DNA from: Nonomuraea jiangxiensis
Lineage (GTDB): Bacteria; Actinomycetota; Actinomycetes; Streptosporangiales; Streptosporangiaceae
NCBI RefSeq assembly: GCF_900099965.1
Contig: NZ_FNDJ01000002.1
Location: 186,001-250,000 of the forward strand
Length of the DNA stretch: 64,000 nt
Direction: 5' to 3'
The position numbers were made by a program, and so were the translations under genes. Under the pieces are notes generated by a model. The model had not been told where the DNA came from, did no database searches, and saw only the letters and a list, made by a program, of their open reading frames with translations. The number at the start of each line of letters is the position of its first letter. The first letter of the stretch is position 1. Of this stretch, positions 33,457 through 44,608 are shown one piece after another.

Positions 33457-34175
33457 GGGCTCTGCTCCCTCGTGTATCTGCAGAAGAGGACCCCGTCCTC
33501 CTCCAGCACCTGGCTGAGATCCAGGCTGACCTGTGCGGGCTCGCCGTTGATGATGCGCGCCGCGCCGCCCCCGACCAGCATGGGGCTGGTCGACAGGCAC
33601 AACTCGTCGACCAGGCCGTCCGCCGAGAGCTGGGCGTTGACCCGCGGCCCGCCCTCGCACAGGATCCTGGTCAGCCCCCGATCGTGCAGCTCGGCCATGG
33701 CCTGCCGCATGTCCACGGCCTCCTCACCGGCCACGATGAGGTCGCTCCGCTTGGCCGCCGCCTTGAGCCGCTCGTGCGGCGCGCACGCGCAGGTGATCAC
33801 GATCGTCCTGCTGGTGGCGTCGGTGAACAGCTCGTCGTCGAGGTCGAAGGCGAGGCTTCGGGTGATGACCGCGATCGGCGGCACCTCCGGCCGGCCCGCG
33901 CGGATCTCGGCCCACGACTCGCGTGGCTTGACCGGGCCGTATCCCTCCTTGCGGACGGTCGCCGCGCCCGCGACGACCACGTCGGCCAGCCCGCGCAGGA
34001 CCTGGAAGATCCGCTTGTCGCCCTTGCTCGACAGGCCGCCGGAACGCCCCTTCAGCCAGGCGGCGCCGTCGGCGCTCGCGACCATGTTGAGCCGCAGCCA
34101 TGGCCGGTCCTCCGGGTAGGCGTACGCCTGCGGGATGTCTGGATTGTCCTCTATGTCGGGATAGATGCGCCGCAC
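33453..34175 (-). CDS. Pyrimidine reductase family (RibD C-terminal domain) protein
   Basis: RibD C-terminal / dihydrofolate-reductase-like fold, 240 aa. LNMVASADGAAWLKGRSGGLS, LADVVVAGAATVRKEGY and LCEGGPRVNAQL follow the standard order for NADPH-dependent reductases of the riboflavin pathway or its relatives. Start GTG 34175 has AAGG 7 nt upstream; the upstream TTG at 34193 is less likely. Its stop overlaps ligC (ATGA), so the two are coupled. Not a full riboflavin RibD, because the deaminase domain is missing. Confidence 0.85.
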   Translation of the reverse strand: MRRIYPDIEDNPDIPQAYAYPEDRPWLRLNMVASADGAAWLKGRSGGLSSKGDKRIFQVLRGLADVVVAGAATVRKEGYGPVKPRESWAEIRAGRPEVPPIAVITRSLAFDLDDELFTDATSRTIVITCACAPHERLKAAAKRSDLIVAGEEAVDMRQAMAELHDRGLTRILCEGGPRVNAQLSADGLVDELCLSTSPMLVGGGAARIINGEPAQVSLDLSQVLEEDGVLFCRYTREQSP

Positions 34176-34333
34176 TCCTCTACCTTGGCACAAGCCGCCG
34201 ACAATCGGCCGCTGGGGGTTTGGGGTGATTTACGAGCCGGGGAGTCACCCTCAATCGTTCACATCCTCACTTTTGTGGATTTGGGGACGGCTGCCCGGTT
34301 CCGTGCTTACGTGGCAGGGAGAGGGGAGGATCC

Positions 34334-34723
34334 GTGGGGATGGTCACCGGAGTGACATGGACGATCGCCGCGCTCGCCGGGGTCTACCTGCTGAGCCGCT
34401 GGCTGTCCGGCGGCGAGCGGCCCAAGGTCACCCGCTTCCCGGCGGCGGTGGTCTTCTCCCACCCGATGCTGGCGGTCTCGGCGCTGGTGTGCTGGGCCGC
34501 CGCGCTGATCACGGGGAACCGGGCGCTGGCGTGGGTGGCGTTCGGCGAGCTGGCGGCGGCGGCACTGCTGGGCTTCGCGATGTTCACGCGCTGGCTCGGG
34601 GCGGGGCGGCACGGACGGGCCGGTGCCGGGTTCCCGGTGCTGGCGGTCACCCTGCACGGGCTGGCCGGGGTGGCGACCTTCGCCCTGGTGTTCCTCGCGG
34701 CCAGCGCGGCCCGAGTCTTCTGA
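34334..34723 (+). CDS. Four-helix membrane protein
   Basis: 129 aa with four hydrophobic segments (about 7-22, 42-60, 66-84, 104-125). Not recognised. GTG 34334 follows GGGAGG at a good distance; ATG 34340 is also possible. It lies alone between the RibD-type gene (divergent) and glgX (convergent). Confidence 0.65.
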   Translation: MGMVTGVTWTIAALAGVYLLSRWLSGGERPKVTRFPAAVVFSHPMLAVSALVCWAAALITGNRALAWVAFGELAAAALLGFAMFTRWLGAGRHGRAGAGFPVLAVTLHGLAGVATFALVFLAASAARVF

Positions 34724-34784
34724 GGTCAAGAGGGCGTGGCCCGGCACTGACCTCAGGACGGCATGGCTCTGGGAGCGGGTGGGG

Positions 34785-36914
<2,130 letters not shown>

Positions 36915-37078
36915 GTGGCCCAATTGTCGCATGCCAAAGCGCTCTTGGTCTCCCCATGAACCGATCGCCGTCACCGCCCCGCCGGACGCCGAGCGTGATC
37001 AGCGCGATCCGGCCCTGAGCAGCCCAGCCCCGACCGGGCTCAGTGGGCGGACTCAGAGCCGCCTCGTCGTGAGCGCGC

Positions 37079-37504
37079 TCAGAGCAGCTCGGCCTGGAGC
37101 GTGATCGTGGTGCCCGCCAGTGCCTTGCTGACCGGGCAGTTGGCCTTGGCGGTCTCCGCGGCCTCCTGGAACTGCTCGGCGGTGATGCCGGGAACCTGGC
37201 CCTGCACCGTGAGCACGATGCCCGTGATGCCCTCACCGGGCTGGAACGTCACGTCGGCGCTGGTCTGCAGCGACTCCGGCGGTGTGCCGGCGCCGGCCAG
37301 CCCGTGCGAGAGCGCCATCGAGAAGCACGAGGAGTGTGCCGCCGCGATGAGCTCCTCGGGCGAGGTCCTGCCGTCGGCGTCCTGGGACCTGGACGCCCAG
37401 GTGACCTCGAAAACATCGACACCCGAGGTGTCGAGCGAGACGGTGCCCGAACCGTTGATCAGGGCGCCCTTCCACCGAGTGGTGGCGGTGCGAGTGGTGG
37501 CCAT
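37079..37504 (-). CDS. OsmC-family peroxiredoxin
   Basis: 141-aa hydroperoxide reductase of the OsmC class. The two redox cysteines are in AAHSSCFSMALSHGLA (about 60) and KANCPVSKAL (about 126), as expected. It reduces organic hydroperoxides in the cytoplasm. ATG 37504 has a GGAGGGAG ribosome site. Divergent from the ECF sigma gene at 37655. Confidence 0.9.
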   Translation of the reverse strand: MATTRTATTRWKGALINGSGTVSLDTSGVDVFEVTWASRSQDADGRTSPEELIAAAHSSCFSMALSHGLAGAGTPPESLQTSADVTFQPGEGITGIVLTVQGQVPGITAEQFQEAAETAKANCPVSKALAGTTITLQAELL

Positions 37505-37654
37505 GACGTGTGCTCCCTCCGTTGCGCTGCTCCGACCTTATCGCGCGCCGACAAAGTCCGTTCTTGGGGTCATCCGGCTCTACTTTTGCGGCGAATAATG
37601 ACATGCTCGGGTCGCGGCGCACCGCCGCCTTGGTCCGCATTACACGGGAGTGTG

Positions 37655-38212
37655 GTGCCAGTGGAGGCACCGTACGACGACCGCCTGCTGCACCAGCGGG
37701 TGGTCGGCGGCGACGAGGCCGCACTGGGTGAGGTCTACGATCGGCTCTCCTCGCTGATCTTCGGTCTCTCCCTGCGTGTCACCAGGGACCGGGTGATCGC
37801 GGAGGACATCACGCAGGAGGTCTTCCTGGTCTTCTGGGAGCGGCCGCTGGCCTACGACCCGGACCGCGGCACCTTGCGGGCGTGGCTGGCCACGATCGCG
37901 CACCGCCGGGCCGTCGACCACGTACGCGCCGAGGAGCGCCGGCGCGTGTCCGCCCTGGGACCGCGGCTGTTCGAGCGCGAACCTGCGAGACTGGAGGACA
38001 CGGTGCTCGCCGCCGACGAGGCCGAGCGCGTGCGCCAGGCGGTGACGTCACTGCCCGACGGGCTGCGGGAGGCGGTGGAGCTCGCCTACTTCGGCGGGCG
38101 GACCTACCGGCAGGTGGGCGAGGAACTCGGCGTGCCCGAGGGCACGGCCAAGTCGCGCATCCGGCTGGCGCTGAGACGCCTGGCGGACGCGCTTGCGGAG
38201 GAAGAGGTGTGA
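37655..38212 (+). CDS. ECF-type RNA polymerase sigma factor
   Basis: 185 aa. Region 2: AALGEVYDRLSSLIFGLSLRV and ITQEVFLVFWERPLAYDPDRGTLRAWLATIAHRRAVDHVR. Region 4: TSLPDGLREAVELAYFGGRTYRQVGEELGVPEGTAKSRIRLALRRLADAL. GTG 37655 lies 4 nt after GGGAG; GTG 37652 and 37661 are near alternatives. Its stop overlaps the next start by 1 nt, so the DinB-type partner is coupled. Probably a stress sigma; the signal is unknown. Confidence 0.9.
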   Translation: MPVEAPYDDRLLHQRVVGGDEAALGEVYDRLSSLIFGLSLRVTRDRVIAEDITQEVFLVFWERPLAYDPDRGTLRAWLATIAHRRAVDHVRAEERRRVSALGPRLFEREPARLEDTVLAADEAERVRQAVTSLPDGLREAVELAYFGGRTYRQVGEELGVPEGTAKSRIRLALRRLADALAEEEV

Positions 38213-39102
38213 TGGACCCCGTCGAGCGTCTCTACCTGGACGCGATGATGGAGGACCCGGCGGTGCCGGCCCACTCGTTGCGTCCCCAACTGCTGGCCGG
38301 AGCCAGGGCGCGGCGCAGGCCCGCTGCTCCCACGGCCGTCTGGGCGCAGCCGTACGCGGGCCGGGTCGCCGCCATGGACGCGTTGCTGGCCTCGGCGGTG
38401 GACGACGACTGGTCGCGGATCATCGTCGAGGGCTGGACCCTGCAGGAGCTGGTGGCGCACCTGGCCGCCAAGGACGGCCTGCTGGCCGCCTCGGTGGGCG
38501 CCCCGGTGCTGGGCCCGCCGCTCGGGGCGACCGACTCGATGAGCCGCACCCGGGACGTGCAGGCGTACGAACGGGGCCGCAGCCCGGAGCAGACCCGGCG
38601 GGACTGGCGGGCCCAGGCGGACGCCCTCTGCCGCCATCTGGCCGACCTGGACCCGGCGACCCCGGCCAGCCTGGACGGCATGGATTCGGTGATCGGCGAC
38701 CACATCCTGGCCCGGGGCCTGGAGACCTGGGTGCACAGCTCCGACGCGGCCGCGACGGCCCAGGTGCGCCTGCCCGACCCGATCGCCGAGCACATCCGCC
38801 CGACGGCGGACCTGTGCGCCCGCCTGCTCCCCTGGACGATGCTCTTCTCCGGCCTGGACGGCGCCGGCCGCACCCTGCACCTGAGGCTGACGGGGGCGGG
38901 CGGCGGCGAGTGGACGCTCCCGCTGGGCGTCGAGGAGACGACCCCGGGCACCCCTGACGTCCACATCACGGCTGACGTGGTCACGTTCTGCTTCCTGCTG
39001 GGCGGCCGGGGCGACCCGGCGGCCTTCCCCGCCGACGTGACCGGCGACGCCGACCTGGCCAGAGACATCCTGACCACGGCCCCCGCCTTCTCCGGCCCCT
39101 GA
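38212..39102 (+). CDS. DinB/MDMPI-type protein coupled to the ECF sigma
   Basis: 296-aa maleylpyruvate-isomerase-like (mycothiol-dependent) protein. The N-terminal four-helix metal-binding bundle carries His in LQELVAHLAAKDG and HILARGLETWVHSSD (H-x6-E-x3-H-like). An MDMPI C-terminal domain with a beta-rich core follows (TLHLRLTGAGGGEWTLPLG). An extra 50 N-terminal residues (MDPVERLYLDAMMEDP...) resemble a sigma-binding helix. ATG 38212 overlaps the sigma stop by 1 nt. A redox- or thiol-sensing partner of the sigma factor is my inference; no zinc anti-sigma HxxxCxxC is present. Confidence 0.82.
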   Translation: MDPVERLYLDAMMEDPAVPAHSLRPQLLAGARARRRPAAPTAVWAQPYAGRVAAMDALLASAVDDDWSRIIVEGWTLQELVAHLAAKDGLLAASVGAPVLGPPLGATDSMSRTRDVQAYERGRSPEQTRRDWRAQADALCRHLADLDPATPASLDGMDSVIGDHILARGLETWVHSSDAAATAQVRLPDPIAEHIRPTADLCARLLPWTMLFSGLDGAGRTLHLRLTGAGGGEWTLPLGVEETTPGTPDVHITADVVTFCFLLGGRGDPAAFPADVTGDADLARDILTTAPAFSGP

Positions 39103-39176
39103 GCCCCGGTCGCGGCCGATGAGTTCCGCGTCCCCCGCCGGTCTGTCCTCATGACAACCGGCAGGAGGGAGTTTTC

Positions 39177-40421
39177 ATGAGCATTCTGGGTGAGAGCGGT
39201 GGGATGAGCGCTTCGGCTGACGGCGGTGGGCTGTCGCGGGCACGGCTCGGGCGGATGCGCGAGATCCTGGCCGAGGGGGTCGAGAGCGGCGACGTACCCG
39301 GGCTGGTCGCGCTGGTGCACCGACGCGGAGAGACCCACGTCGAGGCGCTCGGCACCCAGTCACTCGACGAGGACGCCCCGCCCATGCGGCCGGACACGAT
39401 CTTCCGCATCTCGTCCATGATCAAGCCGATCACCGCCGTGGCCGCGATGACCCTGGTCGAGGAGTGCCGGTTGCGGCTGGACGACCCGGTCGACGACCTG
39501 CTGCCGGAGCTGGCCGACCGGCGGGTGCTGCGCCGCGCCGACGGGCCGCTCGACGACACGGTCCCGGCCGAACGCGCGATCACCCTGCGCGACCTGCTGA
39601 CCTTCCGCCTCGGCTACGGTGCCACGTTCGGCCTGCCGGAGGGCTGCCCGATCCAGCGGGCGACGGCGGAGGCCGGGCTGGAGATCGGCCCCGACGGCCC
39701 GCAGGTCGGCGCCGACGAGTGGCTCAAGCGCCTGGGCGCCCTGCCGCTGGTCCATCAGCCGGGAACGGCGTGGATGTACCACACCGGGGCGGACGTGCTC
39801 GGCGTGCTGATCGCCCGCGCCGCCGGGCAGCCGCTGGCGGACGTCCTGCGCGAGCGCGTCTTCGACCCGCTCGGCATGCGCGACACCGGCTTCCACGTGC
39901 CGGCCGGGAAGCTCGGCCGGATGGCGGTGCCGTACGGGACCGATCCGGTCACCGGCGGGATGGCCCGCAGCCGGGAAGCGCGGGCCGGCGCGTGGGACCG
40001 GCCGCCGGTCTTCGCCTCCGGCGGGGGCGGCCCGAGCCTGCTCTCGACCGCCGGGGACTACCTCGCCTTCAGCCGCATGCTGCTGGACAAGGGCCGGTAC
40101 GACGGCGGCCGCCTCCTGTCCAGACCGGCGGTGGAGCTGATGACCACCGACCACCTCACGCCCGGACAGAAGGCGGGCAACGAGATGTTCCTCGGATCGG
40201 GCGGCTGGGGCTTCGGCCTCGCGGTCGACGCCCGCCGGGACGACCTGGCGTTCAGGCCCGGCAGATTCGGCTGGACCGGCGGCCTGGGCACCGAGGCGTA
40301 CGCCGACCCGCACGAGGACCTGGTGGGCGTCCTGCTGACCCAGCGGGTCTTCGACTCGCCGGTGGCCCCGCGCGTGTTCCAGAACTTCTGGACGGCGGCG
40401 TACGCCGCGATCGACGACTGA
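39177..40421 (+). CDS. Serine hydrolase of the beta-lactamase (class C / esterase) family
   Basis: 414 aa. The nucleophile motif is SMIK (in RISSMIKPITAVAAM), and YHTGADVLG replaces the usual Y-x-N. A late GGLGTEAY may be the third motif. No signal peptide, so likely cytoplasmic; this group includes esterases and EstB-type enzymes rather than resistance beta-lactamases. ATG 39177 has GGAGGGAG upstream. Alone on its strand, 74 bp after the DinB-type gene. Confidence 0.88.
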   Translation: MSILGESGGMSASADGGGLSRARLGRMREILAEGVESGDVPGLVALVHRRGETHVEALGTQSLDEDAPPMRPDTIFRISSMIKPITAVAAMTLVEECRLRLDDPVDDLLPELADRRVLRRADGPLDDTVPAERAITLRDLLTFRLGYGATFGLPEGCPIQRATAEAGLEIGPDGPQVGADEWLKRLGALPLVHQPGTAWMYHTGADVLGVLIARAAGQPLADVLRERVFDPLGMRDTGFHVPAGKLGRMAVPYGTDPVTGGMARSREARAGAWDRPPVFASGGGGPSLLSTAGDYLAFSRMLLDKGRYDGGRLLSRPAVELMTTDHLTPGQKAGNEMFLGSGGWGFGLAVDARRDDLAFRPGRFGWTGGLGTEAYADPHEDLVGVLLTQRVFDSPVAPRVFQNFWTAAYAAIDD

Positions 40422-40786
40422 CGAGCTCGCCGGTGTTGCGCGGCGGGTTCTGGCGATTTGACGGGTTGTTTGAGTTGAAAGGGGTAGGTGGGATTCTCCG
40501 GGTGGGTAAGCCGGATTATGTCCGGATCATCACCGATCCCGGCCACGCAGGCCCTTCAGCCACGACGACCTTCGAGGACCATGACGACTTCGACCGCGAC
40601 TTCGAGAGCGACTTCAGGAGCGACGGGTTCCCGAGCGGTGTCGTCGAGGGCGACGGGGACCGTCGACGCCACCGGCCGGGACCGGCAGGCCGGGCGCACC
40701 GCCCCCTCGCGGTGGGCGCGGGCCGCACACACCGAAAGCCGCCCGGCCGTCGTCTAGGCTCGGCGCATAGACGAGAGGGGGTCGTC
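40422..40786. other. Non-coding region before the HD gene
   Basis: 365 bp with no supported gene. A locally less GC-rich stretch (about 40440-40530) may contain a promoter; TAGGCT at 40754-40759 is a possible -10 for the HD gene. Short open frames here are Ser/Thr/Arg-rich and lack ribosome sites. No strong hairpin seen. Confidence 0.45.
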
Positions 40787-41362
40787 GTGAACGGCGAGGT
40801 GACGGGGCTGGCAGGCCTGCTGTACGAGTTCGGGCTGCTCAAGCGCTACAAGAGGACCGGGTGGCTGGTCGCGGGCGTACGCGATCCGGAGAGCATCGCC
40901 GAGCACTCGTTCCGCGCGGCGGTCATCGCCGGCATGATCGCCCGGCTGGAGGGCGGCAATCCGGAGCGGGCCGCGTTCATGAGCCTCTTCCACGACACGC
41001 AGGAAACCCGCATCACCGACATCCCGTACATCGGCAAGCGCTACCTCAAGGCGGCCTCCAACGAGGACGTCACCGCCGACCAGGTGCGGGGGGTGCCCGC
41101 CGAGGTGGCGGACATGGTGGCGGACGCCGTGGGCGAATACGAGGAGAAGGCCAGCCTCGAAGCCGTCTGCGCGCGGGACGCCGACAAGCTGGAGTGCCTC
41201 CTCCAGGCCGTCGAATATCGCGAACAGGGGCACCAGAACGTCCAGGGCTGGATCGACAGCTCGCTCGCCGCGCTGACCACCCCGACCGGCAAGCGCCTGG
41301 CGGAGGAGGCCCTGCGCACGGGCACCCTCGAATGGGTGACCCGCGTCCTCAACGGCGACTGA
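40787..41362 (+). CDS. HD-domain phosphohydrolase (YfbR-like)
   Basis: 191-aa HD-superfamily protein. Metal ligands: His in ESIAEHSFRAAVIAG, HD pair in MSLFHDTQETRITD, Asp in CARDADKLECLLQA. This spacing fits 5'-deoxynucleotidase/YfbR-type enzymes that hydrolyse nucleoside monophosphates. GTG 40787 has GAGAGGGG 6-14 nt upstream. Convergent with the ankyrin gene. Confidence 0.85.
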   Translation: MNGEVTGLAGLLYEFGLLKRYKRTGWLVAGVRDPESIAEHSFRAAVIAGMIARLEGGNPERAAFMSLFHDTQETRITDIPYIGKRYLKAASNEDVTADQVRGVPAEVADMVADAVGEYEEKASLEAVCARDADKLECLLQAVEYREQGHQNVQGWIDSSLAALTTPTGKRLAEEALRTGTLEWVTRVLNGD

Positions 41363-41471
41363 CCACCGACGTGCGAGCCGGCGGCCCGGCCGAACCCGGC
41401 CCGCGCGCTCATCTCCGGCCCACGGGCCGCGCCTGTGCGTCCGCGAGGCACGCGCCCGTGCGCCGGGGCGG

Positions 41472-42818
41472 TTACTCGTCGTGCTGCTGCGTGACGAGGT
41501 CGCGGGCGTAGTCGTCGTCGCTCTCCGCCAGCACCCGGTCCACCCCCTGGGAGGCCCGCTCGTCGCCTCTCACGGCGAGCCCGCGCGTGGCCTCGGCCAC
41601 CGTGCGCAGGTCCGGGTCGGTGAGCCGGGCCGCCAACGCCTCCCTGATCCGCGGCGTGTCGCCCGGCAGCCCGGCGATCCCCGCCGTGGCCCAGTCACGG
41701 ACCTCGGAGTCCTCGTCCTCCGACATCTCGATCAGCAGCGCCAGGCCCTCCTCGTGGTCCGGCGGCAGCACGTCGGCCAGCGCGATCGCGTCGGTCATCG
41801 TGCGCTTGTGCCCGGGGCGGCCGATCACGTCGAGGACGTGCGGCAGCGCCCGCGGGTCGCCCTGGTGGCCGAGCGCGGCCAGGACCGAGCGCAGGACCTG
41901 GGGGTTGCCCTCCGTGGTGACCATCTTCTGCAGCAGCGGCAGGGTCCGCTCCAGGTAGGGCTTCTCGCCGTCGGCGAACCCGAACTGGGCGATCGCGTCC
42001 ACCCCGAACTCCCGCTCCCGGGCGTCCTCGCTCACGCACAGCCGGGCCAGCGCCTCGTACGTCTCCTCGTCCGCCCGCTTGCCCAGCACGTCGGCGACGA
42101 CCCACCAGGTCTCGGCGTCCTCGTCGACGTCGCGGTGCGCCAGGGCGCGCGCCACCAGCCGGTCCACCGGCGTGTACACGCCCGCCGCGTCCTCCAGCAG
42201 CGTCGCGATGGCGGCGTGGCCGCGCTGGGCCTGCACCTGCTCGGTCTCCGAGCCGTCGGCCGAGCGCCCGGCCACCGTGACCAGCTCGGTGCCGTCCTTG
42301 GCGTACTGGCGGGCCACGACGTATTCCCAGCCGTCCTGCTCGACCTGGTCCAGCAGCGCGCTCTCCAGGTGCACGCCCACCCAGTCGACGGCGATCTCCA
42401 GCGGCGTGTCGCCGTCGCCGTCGTATTTGTGGTGGTCGGCCCCCGCCTCCAGCAGCACCTGCACCACGCCGAGCGCGCCACGCCTGGCGGCCAGCGTGAG
42501 CGGGGTGTCGCCGTCGTCGTTGGTCGCGTCGATCTCGGCCCCCGCCTCGATGAGCACCCTGGCGGTGGCGGCGTGGCCGTTGGCGGCCGCCCACTGCAGC
42601 GCCGTCCAGCCGCCCGCCTCCCGGCCGTTGACGTCGGCACCCGCCGCCAGCAGCGTGGCGGCCACCTCGTCCCGGTCCCAGGCGGCGGCCGCGCACAGGG
42701 GCAGCCCCTCGTCCGCGCCCTCGCTGAGCTTGTTGGGGTCGGCACCACCGGCGAGCAGCCTGCCCACGATCTCGGACTGGCCGTTCAACGCCGCGCGGTA
42801 GAGCTCTTCCTCAGTCAT
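41472..42818 (-). CDS. Ankyrin- and HEAT-repeat protein
   Basis: 448 aa. Residues about 1-160 contain four or five ankyrin repeats (ADVNGREAGGWTALQWAAANGHAATARVL, DATNDDGDTPLTLAARRG...). The C-terminal part (about 220-440) is alpha-helical HEAT-like (LRSVLAALGHQGDPRALPHVL, AIALADVLPPDHEE). No enzyme motif; a protein-interaction scaffold. ATG 42818. Alone in its transcription unit, divergent from the DUF1707 gene. Confidence 0.85.
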   Translation of the reverse strand: MTEEELYRAALNGQSEIVGRLLAGGADPNKLSEGADEGLPLCAAAAWDRDEVAATLLAAGADVNGREAGGWTALQWAAANGHAATARVLIEAGAEIDATNDDGDTPLTLAARRGALGVVQVLLEAGADHHKYDGDGDTPLEIAVDWVGVHLESALLDQVEQDGWEYVVARQYAKDGTELVTVAGRSADGSETEQVQAQRGHAAIATLLEDAAGVYTPVDRLVARALAHRDVDEDAETWWVVADVLGKRADEETYEALARLCVSEDAREREFGVDAIAQFGFADGEKPYLERTLPLLQKMVTTEGNPQVLRSVLAALGHQGDPRALPHVLDVIGRPGHKRTMTDAIALADVLPPDHEEGLALLIEMSEDEDSEVRDWATAGIAGLPGDTPRIREALAARLTDPDLRTVAEATRGLAVRGDERASQGVDRVLAESDDDYARDLVTQQHDE

Positions 42819-42962
42819 GACAGGACCCTAGCCTGGTCCGGCCGCGCCCCGGACCTTGCTAGGGCCATGTCATCGCGTAGTACGTGCCGGAGCCCCGCCA
42901 GGGTTCAAACGCCATGACGAATGAGCATCGTTCGGCGGACGGTGTTTCCTCCTTGAGGGGGA

Positions 42963-42991
42963 GTCACAAGCCCGGCAAGACGCGATATGTT
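42963..42991 (+). promoter_or_regulatory. Promoter of the leaderless DUF1707 gene
   Basis: GTCACA (42963-42968), a 17-nt spacer, TATGTT (42986-42991), then 6 nt to ATG 42998. The start of transcription coincides with the start codon. Confidence 0.65.
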
Positions 42992-42997
42992 GCGAGT

Positions 42998-43738
42998 ATG
43001 ACTGATCCCGGTGAGGTCCGCGCGTCGGACAGCGAGCGAGAGGCCGTCGTCGAGCAACTGCGGGTCGCCTCGGTCGAGGGCCGGCTGACGCTCGCCGAGC
43101 TGACCGACCGTACGGAGGCCGCCTACACCGCGACCACGCACGCCGAGCTGGCCATGCTCACCCAGGACCTGCCCGCCGCCGGAGGCATGGGCGCCCCGCC
43201 GGCGTCCGCGCCCCAGCCGGCCAGGAAGCGGCGCTGGTTCGTGGGTGTCATGGGCGACTCCAAGCGGCGCGGGACCTGGCGGATCGACCAGGAGATCGGC
43301 GCGGTCGCCGTGATGGGCGACGTGCTGCTCGACCTGCGCGAGGCCGAGGTGCGCACGGACATGGTGGACATCACGGCCGTCTCCGTGATGGGCAACGTGA
43401 AGATCATCGTGCCGGACGGGGTCAACGTGGACCTCGACGGCGTCGCGATCATGGGCGACAAGCGGATCGACGTCCAGGAGGCGGCACCGGGGATGAACGT
43501 TCCCGTGATCCGGGTGAAGGCGTACGCGGTGATGGGCGACGTGAAGGTGATCGGCGACTCGCGGGCGCAGCCGCTGCAGCGCGGGCTGACGGCCTGGCGG
43601 GAGCACTGGCGGCGGCTGCACGGCGAGGACTGGCGGGAGCTGGGCAGGCAGCTCCGCGCCGAGGGCCGCGAGCTGCGCAGGCAGCTCCGCGACGACCACC
43701 GGGAAGGGCACAGGGACCTGGGGCGGCACGGCTACTGA
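42998..43738 (+). CDS. DUF1707 and LiaF-like domain protein
   Basis: 246 aa. N-terminal DUF1707 (VRASDSEREAVVEQLRVASVEGRLTLAELTDRTEAAY), a linker, then a LiaF/DUF2154-like beta region with repeated VMGD/VMGN turns (AVAVMGDVLLDLRE, SVMGNVKIIV, AIMGDKRIDV, AVMGDVKVIGD). The tail is a charged helix (REHWRRLHGEDWRELGRQLRAEGREL). DUF1707 proteins are common in actinomycetes and often tied to envelope stress; function unproven. The start is ATG 42998 (leaderless), not the longer frame from 42884. Confidence 0.88.
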   Translation: MTDPGEVRASDSEREAVVEQLRVASVEGRLTLAELTDRTEAAYTATTHAELAMLTQDLPAAGGMGAPPASAPQPARKRRWFVGVMGDSKRRGTWRIDQEIGAVAVMGDVLLDLREAEVRTDMVDITAVSVMGNVKIIVPDGVNVDLDGVAIMGDKRIDVQEAAPGMNVPVIRVKAYAVMGDVKVIGDSRAQPLQRGLTAWREHWRRLHGEDWRELGRQLRAEGRELRRQLRDDHREGHRDLGRHGY

Positions 43739-43816
43739 CGCGGAAGCGCGTAGGGCGGCACGTCTGCTGACGCGCCGCAGCGCCGGTCAGGCATTGCCCT
43801 ACTGACGCAGCACCGG

Positions 43817-44608
43817 TCAGCCGGCCAGGGGCACCGGCTGCCACAGGGCCGACTCATACCGTTCGAGGAGCACGTCCACCAGCTCGGGCGCGGGTCCGAG
43901 CACGTCCGACACGACCTCCGCCCCCGCCTCCAGCGTGGTGCGCCGCACCTTGTCGGCGAAGTAGCCGGGCGCCAGCAGGTAGGGCGCGACGACCACCCGA
44001 GGGGCGCCCGCCCGCAGCAGCGCCGACACCGCCTGGGCGGGCGTCGGCTCGGCGGCCGAGGCGTACGCGGCCGAGACCGCCCACCAGCCCGACCGCCGCC
44101 ACGTCCGAGCCAGCCCCGCGACCACCGCGTTGGCCCTGGCGTCGCTCGATCCCGCCGACACCAGCACCACCGCCGTGTCCGGGTCGCCGGCCGGCACGCC
44201 CGCCTGCGCCAGCCGCCGCTCCAGCGCGGACAGCAGCAGCGGGTGCGGCCCCAAGGTCGTGCCGTAGTGCACGCGCAGGCGCGGCTCGCGGGCGCGGACC
44301 TCGTTGAGCGCGGCCGGCAGGTCCACCCGGCTGTGGTACGCCTCCGTCAGCAGCAGCGGCAGCACCACGGCCTCCTGCAGGCCGTTCAGCGCCTGCCCCA
44401 GTGCCGGGGTGCAGTGGTCCAGGTACGCCACCCGTACGGGCATCTCAGGGCGCGCCAGGCGTACCTGGTCGAGCAGCGCGGCCACGGTGGCGGCGGCACG
44501 CGGGTCACGGGACCCGTGCGCCACCGCCACCAGTGGCACGCGGCCGGGGGCCGTCCCGCCTGCCAACGGGACATGTCCCCTGCTGGGGATCACAGGTGAA
44601 TGCCGCAT
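43817..44608 (-). CDS. CbiX-type sirohydrochlorin chelatase
   Basis: Inserts Fe (siroheme) or Co into sirohydrochlorin, 263 aa. Two tandem CbiX halves: LVAVAHGSRDPRAAATV (metal His) with LPLLLTEAYHSRVDLPAAL, and VVLVSAGSSDARANAVV with VVAPYLLAPGYFADKVR. The position at the end of the sir-cysH operon points to siroheme for the sulfite reductase. ATG 44608 has GGGGAAGG 4 nt upstream and overlaps cysH by 19 nt; GTG 44593 would give a 4-nt overlap. Confidence 0.88.
   Translation of the reverse strand: MRHSPVIPSRGHVPLAGGTAPGRVPLVAVAHGSRDPRAAATVAALLDQVRLARPEMPVRVAYLDHCTPALGQALNGLQEAVVLPLLLTEAYHSRVDLPAALNEVRAREPRLRVHYGTTLGPHPLLLSALERRLAQAGVPAGDPDTAVVLVSAGSSDARANAVVAGLARTWRRSGWWAVSAAYASAAEPTPAQAVSALLRAGAPRVVVAPYLLAPGYFADKVRRTTLEAGAEVVSDVLGPAPELVDVLLERYESALWQPVPLAG

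Noticed and set aside
36929..36945. CCAAAGCGCTCTTGG near the glgX start as a LacI operator
   Set aside because: Only partly palindromic, with mismatches at key positions and poor likeness to the other two sites; left as coincidence.
40488..40757. Plus-strand short ORF in the gap before the HD gene
   Set aside because: Low-complexity Ser/Thr/Arg peptide, no ribosome site, no family; looks non-coding.
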